Assembly: GCF_900102525.1 (NCBI RefSeq)
Contig: NZ_FNBZ01000001.1
Location: 1,054,001-1,118,000, forward strand
Reading direction: 5' to 3'
Origin: Allobosea robiniae
GTDB lineage: Bacteria > Pseudomonadota > Alphaproteobacteria > Rhizobiales > Beijerinckiaceae
Length of the DNA stretch: 64,000 nt
How positions within the stretch are numbered: the stretch's first letter is position 1; the number at the start of each line of letters is the position of its first letter. Of this stretch, positions 42,720-51,865 are shown in pieces. A program made the translations under genes and the position numbers. The notes under the pieces are model-generated. The model saw only the letters and a program-made list of their open reading frames with translations, was not told the origin of the DNA and did not search any database.

Positions 42720-44021
42720 ATGGGTGCCCATCAGACATTACAGGCCAGGCCGGAGCCCGTGCCGGACGATCGCCAGATTCTCGTCATCGAGGATTCACGA
42801 ACCTTCTCGCTGGCGCTGCGGCAACTTCTCCAGGCCGAGACCGGACTGCCCGTCACGACCTGCGCATCGCTGAAGGAGGTCAGCGACCTCATCGTCGCGG
42901 CGCCCGGCGCCTACGCGATCGCCGTGGTCGACCTCAACCTGCCGGATGCTCCGCGCGGCGAGGCGCTCGACTGGACCGTGACCCACGGCATCCCCTCGGT
43001 CGTCTTCACCGCCACCTTCGATCTCGCCACGCGCGGGCGGATCATGGAGCGGGAGGTGATCGACTACGTCCTGAAGGACAATGAATTCGCACTTCCCAAC
43101 ATTGTCGGCACGGTCAAGCGGGCGCTGAACAACCGCAACACCCGCATCCTCGTCGTCGACGATACCCGCACCACCCGCAAGGTGCTCGCCCGGATGCTGT
43201 CGATCCAGCAATATGCCGTGGTCGAGGCCGGCTCCGGGCAGGAGGCGCTGGCGATGCTGGAGAGCAATCCCGACATCCAGCTCGTCGTCAGCGACTACTA
43301 CATGCCCGACATGGATGGCTTCGAACTGGCCCGGCGCATCCGCCGCCGCCATCCGAACGTGCGCGTCCTCGGCATTTCCTCCTCGACCGACCGGCAGACT
43401 TCAGCGGGGTTCCTCAAGGCCGGCGCGCATGATTTCGTCTCGCGCCCGTTCGTGCTGGAGGAGCTGCAATGCCGCATCGCCTCCAATGTCGAGGTCCTCG
43501 ACCAGCTCAGGCAATTGCAGGACCTTGCAGCGCGCGATTTCCTCACCGGCCTGTTCAACCGCCGCCATTTCTTCGCCCGTGGCCGGCAGCTCGTCGGCGA
43601 AGCGCGCGATATGGACCTCCCGGTCTCGATCGCTATTCTCGACATCGACCATTTCAAGCGGCTCAACGACCGCTACGGCCATGACGGTGGCGACCAGGCG
43701 CTGACGGCGGTTGCGAGGACGCTGAGCATCATGGCCGAGCGCGGCTTCAACCTGCTCGCCCGCATCGGCGGCGAGGAATTCGCCATCATCTTCCCGGGTG
43801 CCGATCTCGCCGAGGCCGAGCGCCTGTGCGAAGGCATCCGGACGGCCCTCGCCGGCGCGCCGCTGACCATCGAGGGAGAAATCCTGCCGCTCACGGTCTC
43901 GATCGGCGTCGCTTCAATCGGCCCCGGCGATGCGCTCGAAGCTGCCCTCGGGCTGGCCGACCAGGCGCTCTACACAGCCAAGCAGGACGGGCGCGACAAG
44001 GTCCGCACCGCTGCCGCCTGA
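42720..44021 (+). CDS. REC-REC-GGDEF diguanylate cyclase (PleD-like)
   Basis: A 433-residue protein with two receiver domains and a GGDEF domain. REC1 has D71 (VVDLNLPD) and K119; REC2 has D192 (VVSDYYMPD) but R242 where the usual KPF lysine stands (SRPF). The catalytic site GGEEF is at 350-354. The product-inhibition RxxD site reads RGFN (341-344), so feedback by cyclic-di-GMP is probably weak. The two-REC layout matches Caulobacter PleD. The gene stands alone between the permease and the convergent LysR gene. Confidence 0.92.
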   Translation: MGAHQTLQARPEPVPDDRQILVIEDSRTFSLALRQLLQAETGLPVTTCASLKEVSDLIVAAPGAYAIAVVDLNLPDAPRGEALDWTVTHGIPSVVFTATFDLATRGRIMEREVIDYVLKDNEFALPNIVGTVKRALNNRNTRILVVDDTRTTRKVLARMLSIQQYAVVEAGSGQEALAMLESNPDIQLVVSDYYMPDMDGFELARRIRRRHPNVRVLGISSSTDRQTSAGFLKAGAHDFVSRPFVLEELQCRIASNVEVLDQLRQLQDLAARDFLTGLFNRRHFFARGRQLVGEARDMDLPVSIAILDIDHFKRLNDRYGHDGGDQALTAVARTLSIMAERGFNLLARIGGEEFAIIFPGADLAEAERLCEGIRTALAGAPLTIEGEILPLTVSIGVASIGPGDALEAALGLADQALYTAKQDGRDKVRTAAA

Positions 44022-44023
44022 GG

Positions 44024-44953
44024 CTATTCCGCTGCGATGCGCGACTCGGGCCTGTGCTCGCCCATCAGCAGGGCACGTGACGCCTTCACCTCGCGGACGA
44101 CGAAGTCGACGATGGCGCGAACTCGCGCGACATCCTTCAGGTCGGCATGGACCAGGAGCCAGAAGGAGCGCGTGATCGAGACCGTCTCGGGCAGGACGGG
44201 CACGAGCCGCTTCTCTCCTTCCGCCATGAAGTGATGGATCACGCCAATGCCGGCACCGGCGGCGACGGCATTCATCTGGGCGATGACGCTCGAGCTCTGG
44301 ACATGGGCGCGCAGGCCCTTGGCGACCTCGTCGAGATAGTCGAGCTCGGGCGAGAAGATCAGGTCGTCGATATAGCCGATGATGCGATGCTCGAAGAGAT
44401 CCTCCGGCTTGGTCACCGGCGGCATCGCGGCGAGGTATTCCGGCGAGGCGTAAAGCCCGAGGCGGTAGTCTGAGAGCTTGCGGGCGACGACCTTGCCTTC
44501 CTTGGGCGGGGCCAGCGTGATCGCGACATCGGCCTCCCGCTTCGACAGCGAGAGCAAACGCGGCATGGCGATGAGCTGGATCTCGAGGCCCGGATAGGAT
44601 TTCGCGAACAGGGCCAGGCGAGGCGCGAGGAACGAGGTGCCGAGACCATCCGGCGCGCCGATCCTGACGGTGCCCGACAGCGCCATGTCGGCGCCGCCGA
44701 TATCGCTCTGGATCGCGAGCGCCTCGGTTTCCATGCTTTCCGCCTTGGCGAGCAGGCGCTCACCGTGAGCGGTCAACATGTAGCCCTGCGGGCGGCGCTC
44801 GAAGAGCTTGGCCTTCAGCGCCTCCTCCAGCGAGGTGATGCGGCGCGAGACGGTGGCATGATCGGCACCGAGGCGGCGCGCCGCCGCGGTCAGGCGCCCG
44901 GAACGCGCGACGGCAAGGAAAAAGCGGAGGTCGTCCCAGTCGAAGCGCTCCAA
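44024..44953 (-). CDS. LysR family regulator of the valine block
   Basis: A regulator of about 309 residues with winged helix FFLAVARSGRLTAAARRLGADHATVSRRITSLEEAL. The start is put at the TTG of LERFDWDD because GGGGAGAGGACC stands directly before it and the length fits; an ATG at 45016 in the same frame adds 21 residues without a better site. It is divergent from mmsA, so it probably controls the valine catabolic genes. No clear inverted repeat was found between the starts. Confidence 0.82.
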   Translation of the reverse strand: MERFDWDDLRFFLAVARSGRLTAAARRLGADHATVSRRITSLEEALKAKLFERRPQGYMLTAHGERLLAKAESMETEALAIQSDIGGADMALSGTVRIGAPDGLGTSFLAPRLALFAKSYPGLEIQLIAMPRLLSLSKREADVAITLAPPKEGKVVARKLSDYRLGLYASPEYLAAMPPVTKPEDLFEHRIIGYIDDLIFSPELDYLDEVAKGLRAHVQSSSVIAQMNAVAAGAGIGVIHHFMAEGEKRLVPVLPETVSITRSFWLLVHADLKDVARVRAIVDFVVREVKASRALLMGEHRPESRIAAE

Positions 44954-45076
44954 GGTCCTCTCCCCGTATTTGTGTTTTCGCACGGCCGACGTTTCACTCT
45001 CGCTATAGCCGTGCATAAACGAGAATGGTAGGGAGGATGCGGGATCATCGCACCATCAGTTCGTAGGGAGGGCGCC

Positions 45077-46573
45077 ATGCGTCAGGTTGGACATTTCATC
45101 GGCGGCAAGCATGCCGCGGGCACGTCGGGTCGCACGGCCGACATCTACCAGCCGATGGACGGCACGATCATCGGCAAGGTGGCGCTGGCCTCGACGGCCG
45201 AGCTCGACGCCGCCGTGCGGAACGCCGCCGAGGCGCAGCCGAAATGGGCCGCCGTCAATCCGCAGCGCCGCGCCCGCGTGCTGATGAAGTTCATCGACCT
45301 GATCGCGCAGAACAACGACGCGCTCGCCGAGCTGCTCGCCCGCGAGCACGGCAAGACCATTCCCGATGCCAAGGGCGACATCCAGCGCGGCGTCGAGGTC
45401 CTGGAGTATTCGCTCGGCATCCCGGGCCTGATGAAGGGCGAGTTCACCGACGGCGCCGGCCCCGGCATCGACATCTATTCGATGCGCCAGCCGCTCGGCG
45501 TCGTCGCCGGCATCACCCCGTTCAACTTCCCGGCGATGATCCCGCTCTGGAAGCTCGGCCCCGCCATCGCCTGCGGCAATGCCTTCATCCTGAAGCCCTC
45601 CGAGCGCGACCCGGGCGTGCCGATGCGCTTCGCCGAGCTCTTCATCGAGGCCGGCGGCCCTCCCGGCATCCTCAACGTCGTCAACGGCGACAAGGAAGCG
45701 GTCGACGCCATCCTCGACCATCCCGAGATCAAGGCCGTGGGCTTCGTCGGCTCGACCCCGATCGCGGAATACATCTACGCCCGCGGCTGCGCGGCCGGTA
45801 AGCGCGTGCAGTGCTTCGGCGGCGCCAAGAACCACATGATCATCATGCCGGACGCTGACATGGACCAGACCGTCGATGCGCTGATCGGCGCGGGCTACGG
45901 CTCGGCCGGCGAGCGCTGCATGGCGATCTCGGTCGCCGTCCCGGTCGGCAAGGCCACCGCCGACGAACTGGTCAAGCGCCTGATCCCGCGCGTCGAAAGC
46001 CTGAAGATCGGCCCCTCGACCGATACCAGCGCCGATTACGGCCCGGTCGTGACCAAGGCGGCGATGGAGAAGATCAAGTCCTATGTCGATATCGGCGTGA
46101 AGGAAGGCGCCAAGCTCCTGGTCGACGGGCGCGACTTCAAGATGCAGGGCTACGAGAACGGCTTCTATGTCGGCGGCTGCCTGTTCGACAACGTCACCAA
46201 GGACATGAGCATCTACAAGGACGAGATCTTCGGACCGGTGCTCTCGGTGGTGCGCGCCGAGACCTATGACGAGGCGCTGAAGCTGACCAACGACAACGAA
46301 TACGGCAACGGCACCGCGATCTTCACCCGCGATGGCGATGCGGCACGCGACTTCGCCTCGAAGGTCCAGGTCGGCATGGTCGGCATCAACCTGCCGATCC
46401 CGGTTCCGCTGGCCTATTACACCTTCGGCGGCTGGAAGCGCTCCGCCTTCGGTGACCTCAACCAGCACGGCCCGGACGCGATCCGCTTCTACACCAAGAC
46501 CAAGACGGTGACGGCGCGCTGGCCGAGCGGTATCAAGGATGGTGCGAGCTTCGTCATCCCGACGATGAACTGA
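45077..46573 (+). CDS. mmsA: methylmalonate-semialdehyde dehydrogenase (CoA-acylating)
   Basis: A 498-residue enzyme that turns methylmalonate semialdehyde into propionyl-CoA at the end of valine breakdown, also serving malonate semialdehyde. Catalytic cysteine C281 is in GSAGERCMAISVAV. FGGAKNH (247-253) carries Asn where ordinary aldehyde dehydrogenases have the general-base Glu, the mark of the CoA-acylating branch. GGGAGGGCGCC precedes the ATG. First gene of the block mmsA, secreted protein, acyl-CoA dehydrogenase, mmsB. Confidence 0.96.
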   Translation: MRQVGHFIGGKHAAGTSGRTADIYQPMDGTIIGKVALASTAELDAAVRNAAEAQPKWAAVNPQRRARVLMKFIDLIAQNNDALAELLAREHGKTIPDAKGDIQRGVEVLEYSLGIPGLMKGEFTDGAGPGIDIYSMRQPLGVVAGITPFNFPAMIPLWKLGPAIACGNAFILKPSERDPGVPMRFAELFIEAGGPPGILNVVNGDKEAVDAILDHPEIKAVGFVGSTPIAEYIYARGCAAGKRVQCFGGAKNHMIIMPDADMDQTVDALIGAGYGSAGERCMAISVAVPVGKATADELVKRLIPRVESLKIGPSTDTSADYGPVVTKAAMEKIKSYVDIGVKEGAKLLVDGRDFKMQGYENGFYVGGCLFDNVTKDMSIYKDEIFGPVLSVVRAETYDEALKLTNDNEYGNGTAIFTRDGDAARDFASKVQVGMVGINLPIPVPLAYYTFGGWKRSAFGDLNQHGPDAIRFYTKTKTVTARWPSGIKDGASFVIPTMN

Positions 46574-46595
46574 GGCGCCACCGACGGAGGAGGCC

Positions 46596-47147
46596 ATGGA
46601 GCGACCGCTGCGCATCATCGCATCGTCGCTCGTCCTCCTCTGCGGTATGGGGCCGGCCCTCGCGACCGGCCCCTCGCCCGACGCCACATCCTCGTCCGAG
46701 GATGCGCTCTGCGAGCCGGGCGCATCCGAGAACGCGCACCTCGGCGAAGTGGAGCTCGCCCGCTGCCGCCGGCTCTGGCAGGAGCGGGTCGAGGCCGCCC
46801 GGGAGCGGAGCCGGAGCTATGTCGAAGGATTGATCGAGGATAGCCGGCAGCGGCGGGAACGCGCGGCGAGCCTGCCGCCGCCAACTCCTGCGCCCGTGAC
46901 GGTCGAAACCTTCCTCGGCAGCGATCTCGCCTATGGCGATGTGGTGGTGACCGACAAGGGACCGCGCGTCTTCGTCGGGAAGGCCGGAGAAGCTGCCGGA
47001 CCCGAGGATTTCGTCGCCCTCGACGCGGCCCGGTCGCCGCATCGCGGCCGTGCCCAGCCCTATGACGGGGCCTATCCGCAGCCCAACCCCCCTCAGGCCG
47101 CGAAGCCGCGGCCCGCCGCCCTCAAGCCCCAGGAGCGCCAGCCTTGA
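46596..47147 (+). CDS. secreted GD-VVT domain protein inside the valine operon
   Basis: A 183-residue exported protein: signal peptide ([21 protein letters not shown]), a helical charged middle with two cysteines ([21 protein letters not shown]), then [30 protein letters not shown] and a disordered Pro-rich end. The last domain matches that of 33266-33760. GGAGGAGGCC precedes the ATG. It is 22 bases after mmsA, and its TGA overlaps the TTG start of the acyl-CoA dehydrogenase gene, so an exported protein is translationally coupled to a cytoplasmic enzyme. Confidence 0.85.
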   Translation: MERPLRIIASSLVLLCGMGPALATGPSPDATSSSEDALCEPGASENAHLGEVELARCRRLWQERVEAARERSRSYVEGLIEDSRQRRERAASLPPPTPAPVTVETFLGSDLAYGDVVVTDKGPRVFVGKAGEAAGPEDFVALDAARSPHRGRAQPYDGAYPQPNPPQAAKPRPAALKPQERQP

Positions 47148-48298
47148 GCCCGTTTTCCCTGACCGAGGACCAGATCGCGATCCGCGACATGGCGCAGGAC
47201 TTCGCCGCCGAGACATTGGCGCCCCATGCCGCGCGCTGGGACGAGGAGAAGCATTTCCCGGTCGAGGAAATGCGCGCCGCAGCCGCGCTCGGCATGGGCG
47301 GCATCTATATCCGCGACGATGTCGGCGGCTCCGGCCTCTCGCGTCTCGACGCAGCCTTGATCTTCGAGGCGCTCTCGACCGGCTGCCCGACGGTCGCGGC
47401 CTATATCTCGATCCACAACATGTGCGCCTGGATGATCGACCGCTACGGTTCGGACGAGCAGCGCCAGCGCTTCCTGCCGAAGCTCTGCACGATGGAGCAT
47501 CTGGCGAGCTATTGCCTGACCGAGCCCGGCGCCGGCTCGGACGCTGCTGCGCTCAAGACGAAGGCGGTGCTGGACGGCGACCATTACGTTCTCGACGGGC
47601 AGAAGCAGTTCATCTCCGGCGCCGGCGTCTCCGACATCTATGTCGTGATGGCGCGCACCGGCGAGGCCGGCCCCGGGGGCATCTCGACCATCGTCGTCGA
47701 GAAGGACACGCCCGGCCTCTCCTTCGGCGCCAACGAGAAGAAAATGGGCTGGAACGCCCAGCCGACGCGCGCCGTGATCTTCGAGAACTGCCGCGTGCCC
47801 GTGACGAACCGCCTCGGCCCGGAAGGCATCGGTTTCAAGATCGCCATGGCCGGGCTCGATGGCGGGCGGCTCAATATCGGCGCCTGCTCGCTCGGTGGGG
47901 CGCAGGGCGCGCTCGACCGATCGCTGGCCTATGCCAAGGAACGCAAGGCTTTCGGCTCGGCCATCGCCGATTTCCAGGCCTTGCAGTTCAAGCTCGCCGA
48001 CATGGCGACCGAGCTGGAGGCGGCCCGCAGCCTGCTCTGGCGCGCGGCGGCGGCGCTCGACGCCAAGACGCCGGATGCGACCAAGCTCTGCGCCATGGCC
48101 AAGCGCATCGCCACCGATACCGGCTTCGAGGTCGCCAACCACGCCCTGCAAATCCATGGCGGCTACGGCTATCTCGCCGATTACGGCATCGAGAAGATCG
48201 TCCGCGACCTGCGCGTCCACCAGATCCTCGAGGGCACCAACGAGGTGATGCGGATGATCGTGGCACGCGGGCTGGTCGGCCGGTCCAAGGGGAATTGA
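47144..48298 (+). CDS. acyl-CoA dehydrogenase, probably isobutyryl-CoA dehydrogenase
   Basis: A 384-residue FAD enzyme. [19 protein letters not shown] is the flavin-binding loop; the catalytic Glu is in [19 protein letters not shown]. Context with mmsA and mmsB points to isobutyryl-CoA to methacrylyl-CoA. It starts with TTG at 47144 within the overlap with the previous stop, AGGAG 9 bases upstream; [17 protein letters not shown] is the expected N-terminus. No enoyl-CoA hydratase or hydroxyisobutyryl-CoA hydrolase gene is in the window, so the route is completed elsewhere. Confidence 0.92.
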   Translation: MSPFSLTEDQIAIRDMAQDFAAETLAPHAARWDEEKHFPVEEMRAAAALGMGGIYIRDDVGGSGLSRLDAALIFEALSTGCPTVAAYISIHNMCAWMIDRYGSDEQRQRFLPKLCTMEHLASYCLTEPGAGSDAAALKTKAVLDGDHYVLDGQKQFISGAGVSDIYVVMARTGEAGPGGISTIVVEKDTPGLSFGANEKKMGWNAQPTRAVIFENCRVPVTNRLGPEGIGFKIAMAGLDGGRLNIGACSLGGAQGALDRSLAYAKERKAFGSAIADFQALQFKLADMATELEAARSLLWRAAAALDAKTPDATKLCAMAKRIATDTGFEVANHALQIHGGYGYLADYGIEKIVRDLRVHQILEGTNEVMRMIVARGLVGRSKGN

Positions 48299-48309
48299 CG
48301 CCGGAGGCG

Positions 48310-48342
48310 TCATCCCGACCGCCGAACGGCGACCTGGGATGA
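48310..48342. repeat. REP-like palindrome, family C
   Basis: TCATCCC and GGGATGA arms enclose a second small stem GCCG/CGGC in the gap between the acyl-CoA dehydrogenase and mmsB genes. The TCATCCC core also forms the outer arms at 23096-23218. Confidence 0.75.
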
Positions 48343-48446
48343 CAAGACGAGACAGCACCTTTCTCTGATGATGATCCCGCGTCTGCTCTTCGCGCAGCCC
48401 GGAATGACACCAAGAGCGACGACAAAAACGACGAGAGGATACGACC

Positions 48447-49334
48447 ATGACCAACATCGCCTTCATCGGCCTCGGCAATATGGGCGGCCCGATGGCCGGG
48501 AACCTCGTCAAGGCCGGGCACGCCGTCAAAGCCTTCGATCTCGTGCAGGCCTCGAAGGACGCCGCCGCTGAACTGGGCGTTGGCATCGCCGGCTCGGCGA
48601 AGGACGCCGTGGCCGATGCAGAGGTCGTCGTGACCATGCTGCCGGCGGGCAAGCATGTGCTGAGCGTCTGGGCCGATATCCTCCCGGCGGTGAAGCCCGG
48701 CACGCTCCTGATCGATTCCTCGACGATCGATGTCGAAAGCGCCCGCAAGGCGCATGCGCTGGCGGCCGAGCGCGGCTGTCTTTCACTCGATGCCCCGGTC
48801 TCGGGCGGCACCGGCGGCGCCAAGGGCGCGACGCTGACCTTCATGGTCGGCGGCACCGAGGATGCCTTCGCCCAGGGCGAGCCGATCCTTGCCAAAATGG
48901 GGCGGCGGATCGTGCATTGCGGCGGCGGCGGCAACGGCCAGGCGGCCAAGATCTGCAACAACATGATCCTGGGCATCTCGATGATCGGCGTTTCCGAGGC
49001 CTTCGTGCTGGCCGAAAAGCTCGGCCTGTCGCATCAGGCGCTATTCGACGTCGCCTCGACCTCGTCCGGCCAGTGCTGGTCACTGACGACCTATTGCCCG
49101 GTGCCGGGGCCGGTGCCGACCTCCCCCGCCAATAACGAGTACAAGCCGGGCTTCGCCTCGGCGCTGATGCTGAAGGACCTGAAACTGTCGCAGGAAGCGG
49201 CGCAGGCTGCGGGCGCCTCGACCCCGCTTGGCGCGGCGGCGGCGCAGCTCTTCGGGCTGCACAATGCCTGGGGCGAGGGTGGCACGGATTTCTCCGGCAT
49301 CATCCATCTTCTGCGCGGACGCGGACAGGCGTGA
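48447..49334 (+). CDS. mmsB: 3-hydroxyisobutyrate dehydrogenase
   Basis: A 295-residue NAD-dependent enzyme that oxidises 3-hydroxyisobutyrate to methylmalonate semialdehyde, the substrate of MmsA. Rossmann motif IAFIGLGNMGGPMAGNL at 4-20; substrate motif DAPVSGGTGGAKGATLTFMVGG; catalytic lysine in GNGQAAKICNNM. Preceded by GAGAGGATACGACC. Last gene of the valine block, separated from the acyl-CoA dehydrogenase by a palindrome. Confidence 0.95.
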   Translation: MTNIAFIGLGNMGGPMAGNLVKAGHAVKAFDLVQASKDAAAELGVGIAGSAKDAVADAEVVVTMLPAGKHVLSVWADILPAVKPGTLLIDSSTIDVESARKAHALAAERGCLSLDAPVSGGTGGAKGATLTFMVGGTEDAFAQGEPILAKMGRRIVHCGGGGNGQAAKICNNMILGISMIGVSEAFVLAEKLGLSHQALFDVASTSSGQCWSLTTYCPVPGPVPTSPANNEYKPGFASALMLKDLKLSQEAAQAAGASTPLGAAAAQLFGLHNAWGEGGTDFSGIIHLLRGRGQA

Positions 49335-49377
49335 GACGCGCTTGCGCGGCAAGGCGTCGCGGGTCTAGACCCTGACC

Positions 49378-50334
49378 ATGAACGATGCCCTGCCCCGCCG
49401 CGAACGCTCCTCCTTCACCGGTTTCGCGATCAACCGGCTCGACCGGCGCGAAGACCTGCGCAACCAGCCCAATGCGGTGACGGCCTTGCGCCACCGCTCG
49501 GACACACGGATTGCCGTGGTCGCCGGCGAGACGCCGATCCTGAAGCGCCTCGACGGCGAGGCGCTCACGGTCTGGTTCAGCCATGGCGAGACCGAGATGC
49601 TCGGCCCGGCGGCCGAGGAAATCTTCATGGGTACGGCCGAGGACGGGACGCCCCGCTTCGGACGCCTGCTCGACAAGGCCCTGGCCGAGCCGCTGAAGGA
49701 GCGGGCCGAGCTGTTCGTCACCGACCTGCGCTCGGTCGCGCTGAAGCGCATCGTGCCGGAAGACGAGGTCGGGCCGCTCGGCGAGGCCAAGGCCGTGCTC
49801 GACTGGCATGCCCGCCATCGCTTCTGCGCGCAATGTGGCGGGCCGACCGTCGCCGGCGCCTCGGGCTGGCGGCGTGAATGCACGGCCTGCGGCGCGATGC
49901 ATTTCCCGCGCACCGATCCGGTCGTGATCATGCTGGTGACGCGTGGCGATGCCTGCCTGCTGGCGCGCCAGGCCCGGTTCGCACCGGGCATGTATTCCTG
50001 CATCGCCGGCTTCGTCGAACCGGGCGAGACGATCGAGGACGCGGTCAGGCGCGAGAGCTGGGAGGAGGCCGGCTTGAAGGTTGGCGCCGTCCGTTACCTC
50101 GCCTCGCAGCCCTGGCCCTTCCCCTCCTCGATCATGATGGGCTGCATCGCAGAGGCGCTCGGCGACGAGATCACGCTCGACATGACCGAGCTTGAGGAAG
50201 GCCGCTGGTTCCCCCGTGAAGAGGTGCTGCAGATGCTGGACGGCAAGCATCCCGACGGGCTCGCCTGCCCGCAGCATATCGCCATCGCCAACACGCTGGT
50301 GCGGGCCTGGGCACTGGACGGCGAGCGGATCTAG
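49378..50334 (+). CDS. nudC: NAD(+) diphosphatase / decapping enzyme NudC
   Basis: A 318-residue Nudix hydrolase that splits NADH and removes NAD caps from RNA. Zinc ligands C150, C153, C168 and C171 are in place (FCAQCGG, RECTACGA). The Nudix box GFVEPGETIEDAVRRESWEEAGL occupies 211-233, and the NudC-specific SQPWPFPS follows at 243-250. It starts 43 bases after mmsB and may be read through from the same transcript. Confidence 0.95.
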   Translation: MNDALPRRERSSFTGFAINRLDRREDLRNQPNAVTALRHRSDTRIAVVAGETPILKRLDGEALTVWFSHGETEMLGPAAEEIFMGTAEDGTPRFGRLLDKALAEPLKERAELFVTDLRSVALKRIVPEDEVGPLGEAKAVLDWHARHRFCAQCGGPTVAGASGWRRECTACGAMHFPRTDPVVIMLVTRGDACLLARQARFAPGMYSCIAGFVEPGETIEDAVRRESWEEAGLKVGAVRYLASQPWPFPSSIMMGCIAEALGDEITLDMTELEEGRWFPREEVLQMLDGKHPDGLACPQHIAIANTLVRAWALDGERI

Positions 50335-50342
50335 CGGGACCT

Positions 50343-50358
50343 TTTACCATTCCTTAAC
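50343..50358. promoter_or_regulatory. candidate CtrA binding site upstream of the Fis-like gene
   Basis: TTTA-N7-TTAAC differs by one base from the CtrA consensus TTAA-N7-TTAAC. It lies about 65 bases before the ATG of the Fis-like gene, in an AT-rich patch. CtrA controls cell cycle and motility in alphaproteobacteria. Assignment rests on the motif only. Confidence 0.4.
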
Positions 50359-50421
50359 CGTGAAGGGCGTCCCCTTGCGCTGTCCACCGGGGCTTTTGGG
50401 GGCTCGGAAAGGACCGCGACC

Positions 50422-50649
50422 ATGCACGAGCTCGACCCTGAGCAGACCATCATGGAGCAGCTCGTCGGCCTGCCCGTTGCCGATGTCGAACGTGATCTGA
50501 TTCTCGCCACCCTGCGCGAAACCGGCGGCAACCGCACCCACGCTGCCAACCTCCTCGGCATCGCCATCCGCACGCTGCGCAACAAGATCAACAGCTATAC
50601 GGCGGCAGGCTACGAGGTGCCGGAAGCGCTCCAGCCGTCGGCGCAGTGA
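50422..50649 (+). CDS. orphan Fis-type DNA-binding protein
   Basis: A 75-residue protein that is nearly all Fis/HTH_8 domain: ERDLILATLRETGGNRTHAANLLGIAIRTLRNKINSY. This is the C-terminal DNA-binding part of NtrC-type activators, and the RTLRNKINSY end is much like FlbD, but no receiver or AAA+ module is attached. It may bind DNA as a nucleoid or regulatory factor. The gene that follows starts 6 bases after its stop. Confidence 0.86.
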   Translation: MHELDPEQTIMEQLVGLPVADVERDLILATLRETGGNRTHAANLLGIAIRTLRNKINSYTAAGYEVPEALQPSAQ

Positions 50650-50655
50650 GCGGCC

Positions 50656-50886
50656 ATGCGCATCACGGCATCGAATGCGGCGGCGGCCGGCCAGTTGGTC
50701 GCCGCGACGACCACGGCGGCGCTGCTGCGCTGCCTGCTCCACAAGGGGGTCCTGGCGCCCCACGACATCCGGGAAATCTACGAGGCCGCCCTTCTCCTGC
50801 TCGAAGAGCAGCAGGGGGCGGCGCCGGAGCACTCCGCCGCATTCGTTGCGGCGCGGGAGATCATCGAAGACGGCCTCAAGGACTGA
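50656..50886 (+). CDS. small helical hypothetical protein
   Basis: A 76-residue, Ala/Leu-rich acidic protein, probably all alpha-helical (GQLVAATTTAALLRCLLHKGVL, IREIYEAALLLLEEQQG). It is 6 bases from the Fis-like gene and surely in the same transcript, so it may be a partner of that regulator. No family recognised. Confidence 0.65.
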   Translation: MRITASNAAAAGQLVAATTTAALLRCLLHKGVLAPHDIREIYEAALLLLEEQQGAAPEHSAAFVAAREIIEDGLKD

Positions 50887-50932
50887 GGCGGTCTTCCTGC
50901 GCAGCGAACAGCCGTCGCTTGTTCACAAGCGG

Positions 50933-51787
50933 CTACTCGCCGGCTTCCTCGATCGTCGAGCGGAAGTCGTTGGCGGCATAGACGCCCATGATCTTCATCT
51001 CCTTGGAGAAATAGGAGAGCTCGTCGAGCGCGCGCCGCAGCGCCGGGTCGTCGGGATGGCCCTCGACATCGGCATAGAACATCGTCGCCGAGAAATGGCC
51101 GTCGACCATGTAGCTTTCGAGCTTCGTCATGTTGACGCCGTTGGTGGCGAAACCGCCCATCGCCTTGTAGAGCGCGGCCGGAATGTTGCGGACGCGGAAC
51201 ATCAGCGTGGTCACCGTCTTGGCCCCGCCCTGGCGCGCATATTCCGGGTATTTCGAGAGCACGACGAAGCGGGTGGTGTTGTGCTTCTCGTCCTCGATAT
51301 CCTCCATCAGGATATCGAGGCCATAGACCTCCGCCGCGATGCGCGGCGCGATGGCCGCGCGCGTGAGATCGCCGGCCTCGGCGACCTGCCGGGCGGAGCC
51401 CGCGGTGTCGGCGGCGACCTCGGCCTTGAGGCCGAGCTTGCGGATAATCTTCCGGCACTGGCCGAGCGCGTGGATATGGCTCTGGACCGTCTGGATCGTC
51501 GCGAGCGTCGCGCCCTTCACGCCCATCAGGTGAAAGCGGATCGGCAGGAAATGCTCGCCGATGATGTGCAGCCCCGAACGCGGCAGCAAATGATGGATAT
51601 CGGCGACGCGGCCGGCGATCGAGTTGTCGATCGGGATCATGCCGTAGCGTGCCTTGCCGTCGCTGACGGCCGAGAGCGCGTCCTCGAAGGTGGCACAGGG
51701 CAGAAGCTCGCAGTCCGGAAACACCTGAAGGGCCGCCTGCGAGGAGAAGGCTCCGGGCTCACCCTGATAAGACACGACGAAGGACAT
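50933..51787 (-). CDS. pheA: prephenate dehydratase
   Basis: A 284-residue enzyme that makes phenylpyruvate in phenylalanine synthesis. The catalytic TRF motif is in HNTTRFVVLSK, and the C-terminal ACT domain has TLMFRVRNIPAALYKAMGGF with the ESY motif (KLESYMVDG), used for feedback by phenylalanine. No chorismate mutase domain is fused. It lies 78 bases downstream of kdsB in the same direction. Confidence 0.96.
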   Translation of the reverse strand: MSFVVSYQGEPGAFSSQAALQVFPDCELLPCATFEDALSAVSDGKARYGMIPIDNSIAGRVADIHHLLPRSGLHIIGEHFLPIRFHLMGVKGATLATIQTVQSHIHALGQCRKIIRKLGLKAEVAADTAGSARQVAEAGDLTRAAIAPRIAAEVYGLDILMEDIEDEKHNTTRFVVLSKYPEYARQGGAKTVTTLMFRVRNIPAALYKAMGGFATNGVNMTKLESYMVDGHFSATMFYADVEGHPDDPALRRALDELSYFSKEMKIMGVYAANDFRSTIEEAGE

Positions 51788-51865
51788 GGGACGACTTCAG
51801 GCTCCAGCTTCTTGTTATCCGCCACTCCAGAGGGGGATCGTGATACGGCCCCTGCGGAAACGGCT

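Noticed and set aside
44954-45076. Loose TCTCG...CGAGA dyad in the lysR-mmsA divergent region
   Set aside because: Five-base arms 16 bases apart are within chance expectation.
48310-48342. Intrinsic terminator after the acyl-CoA dehydrogenase gene
   Set aside because: The stem has no T-run and shares its core with repeats elsewhere, so it is called a repeat.
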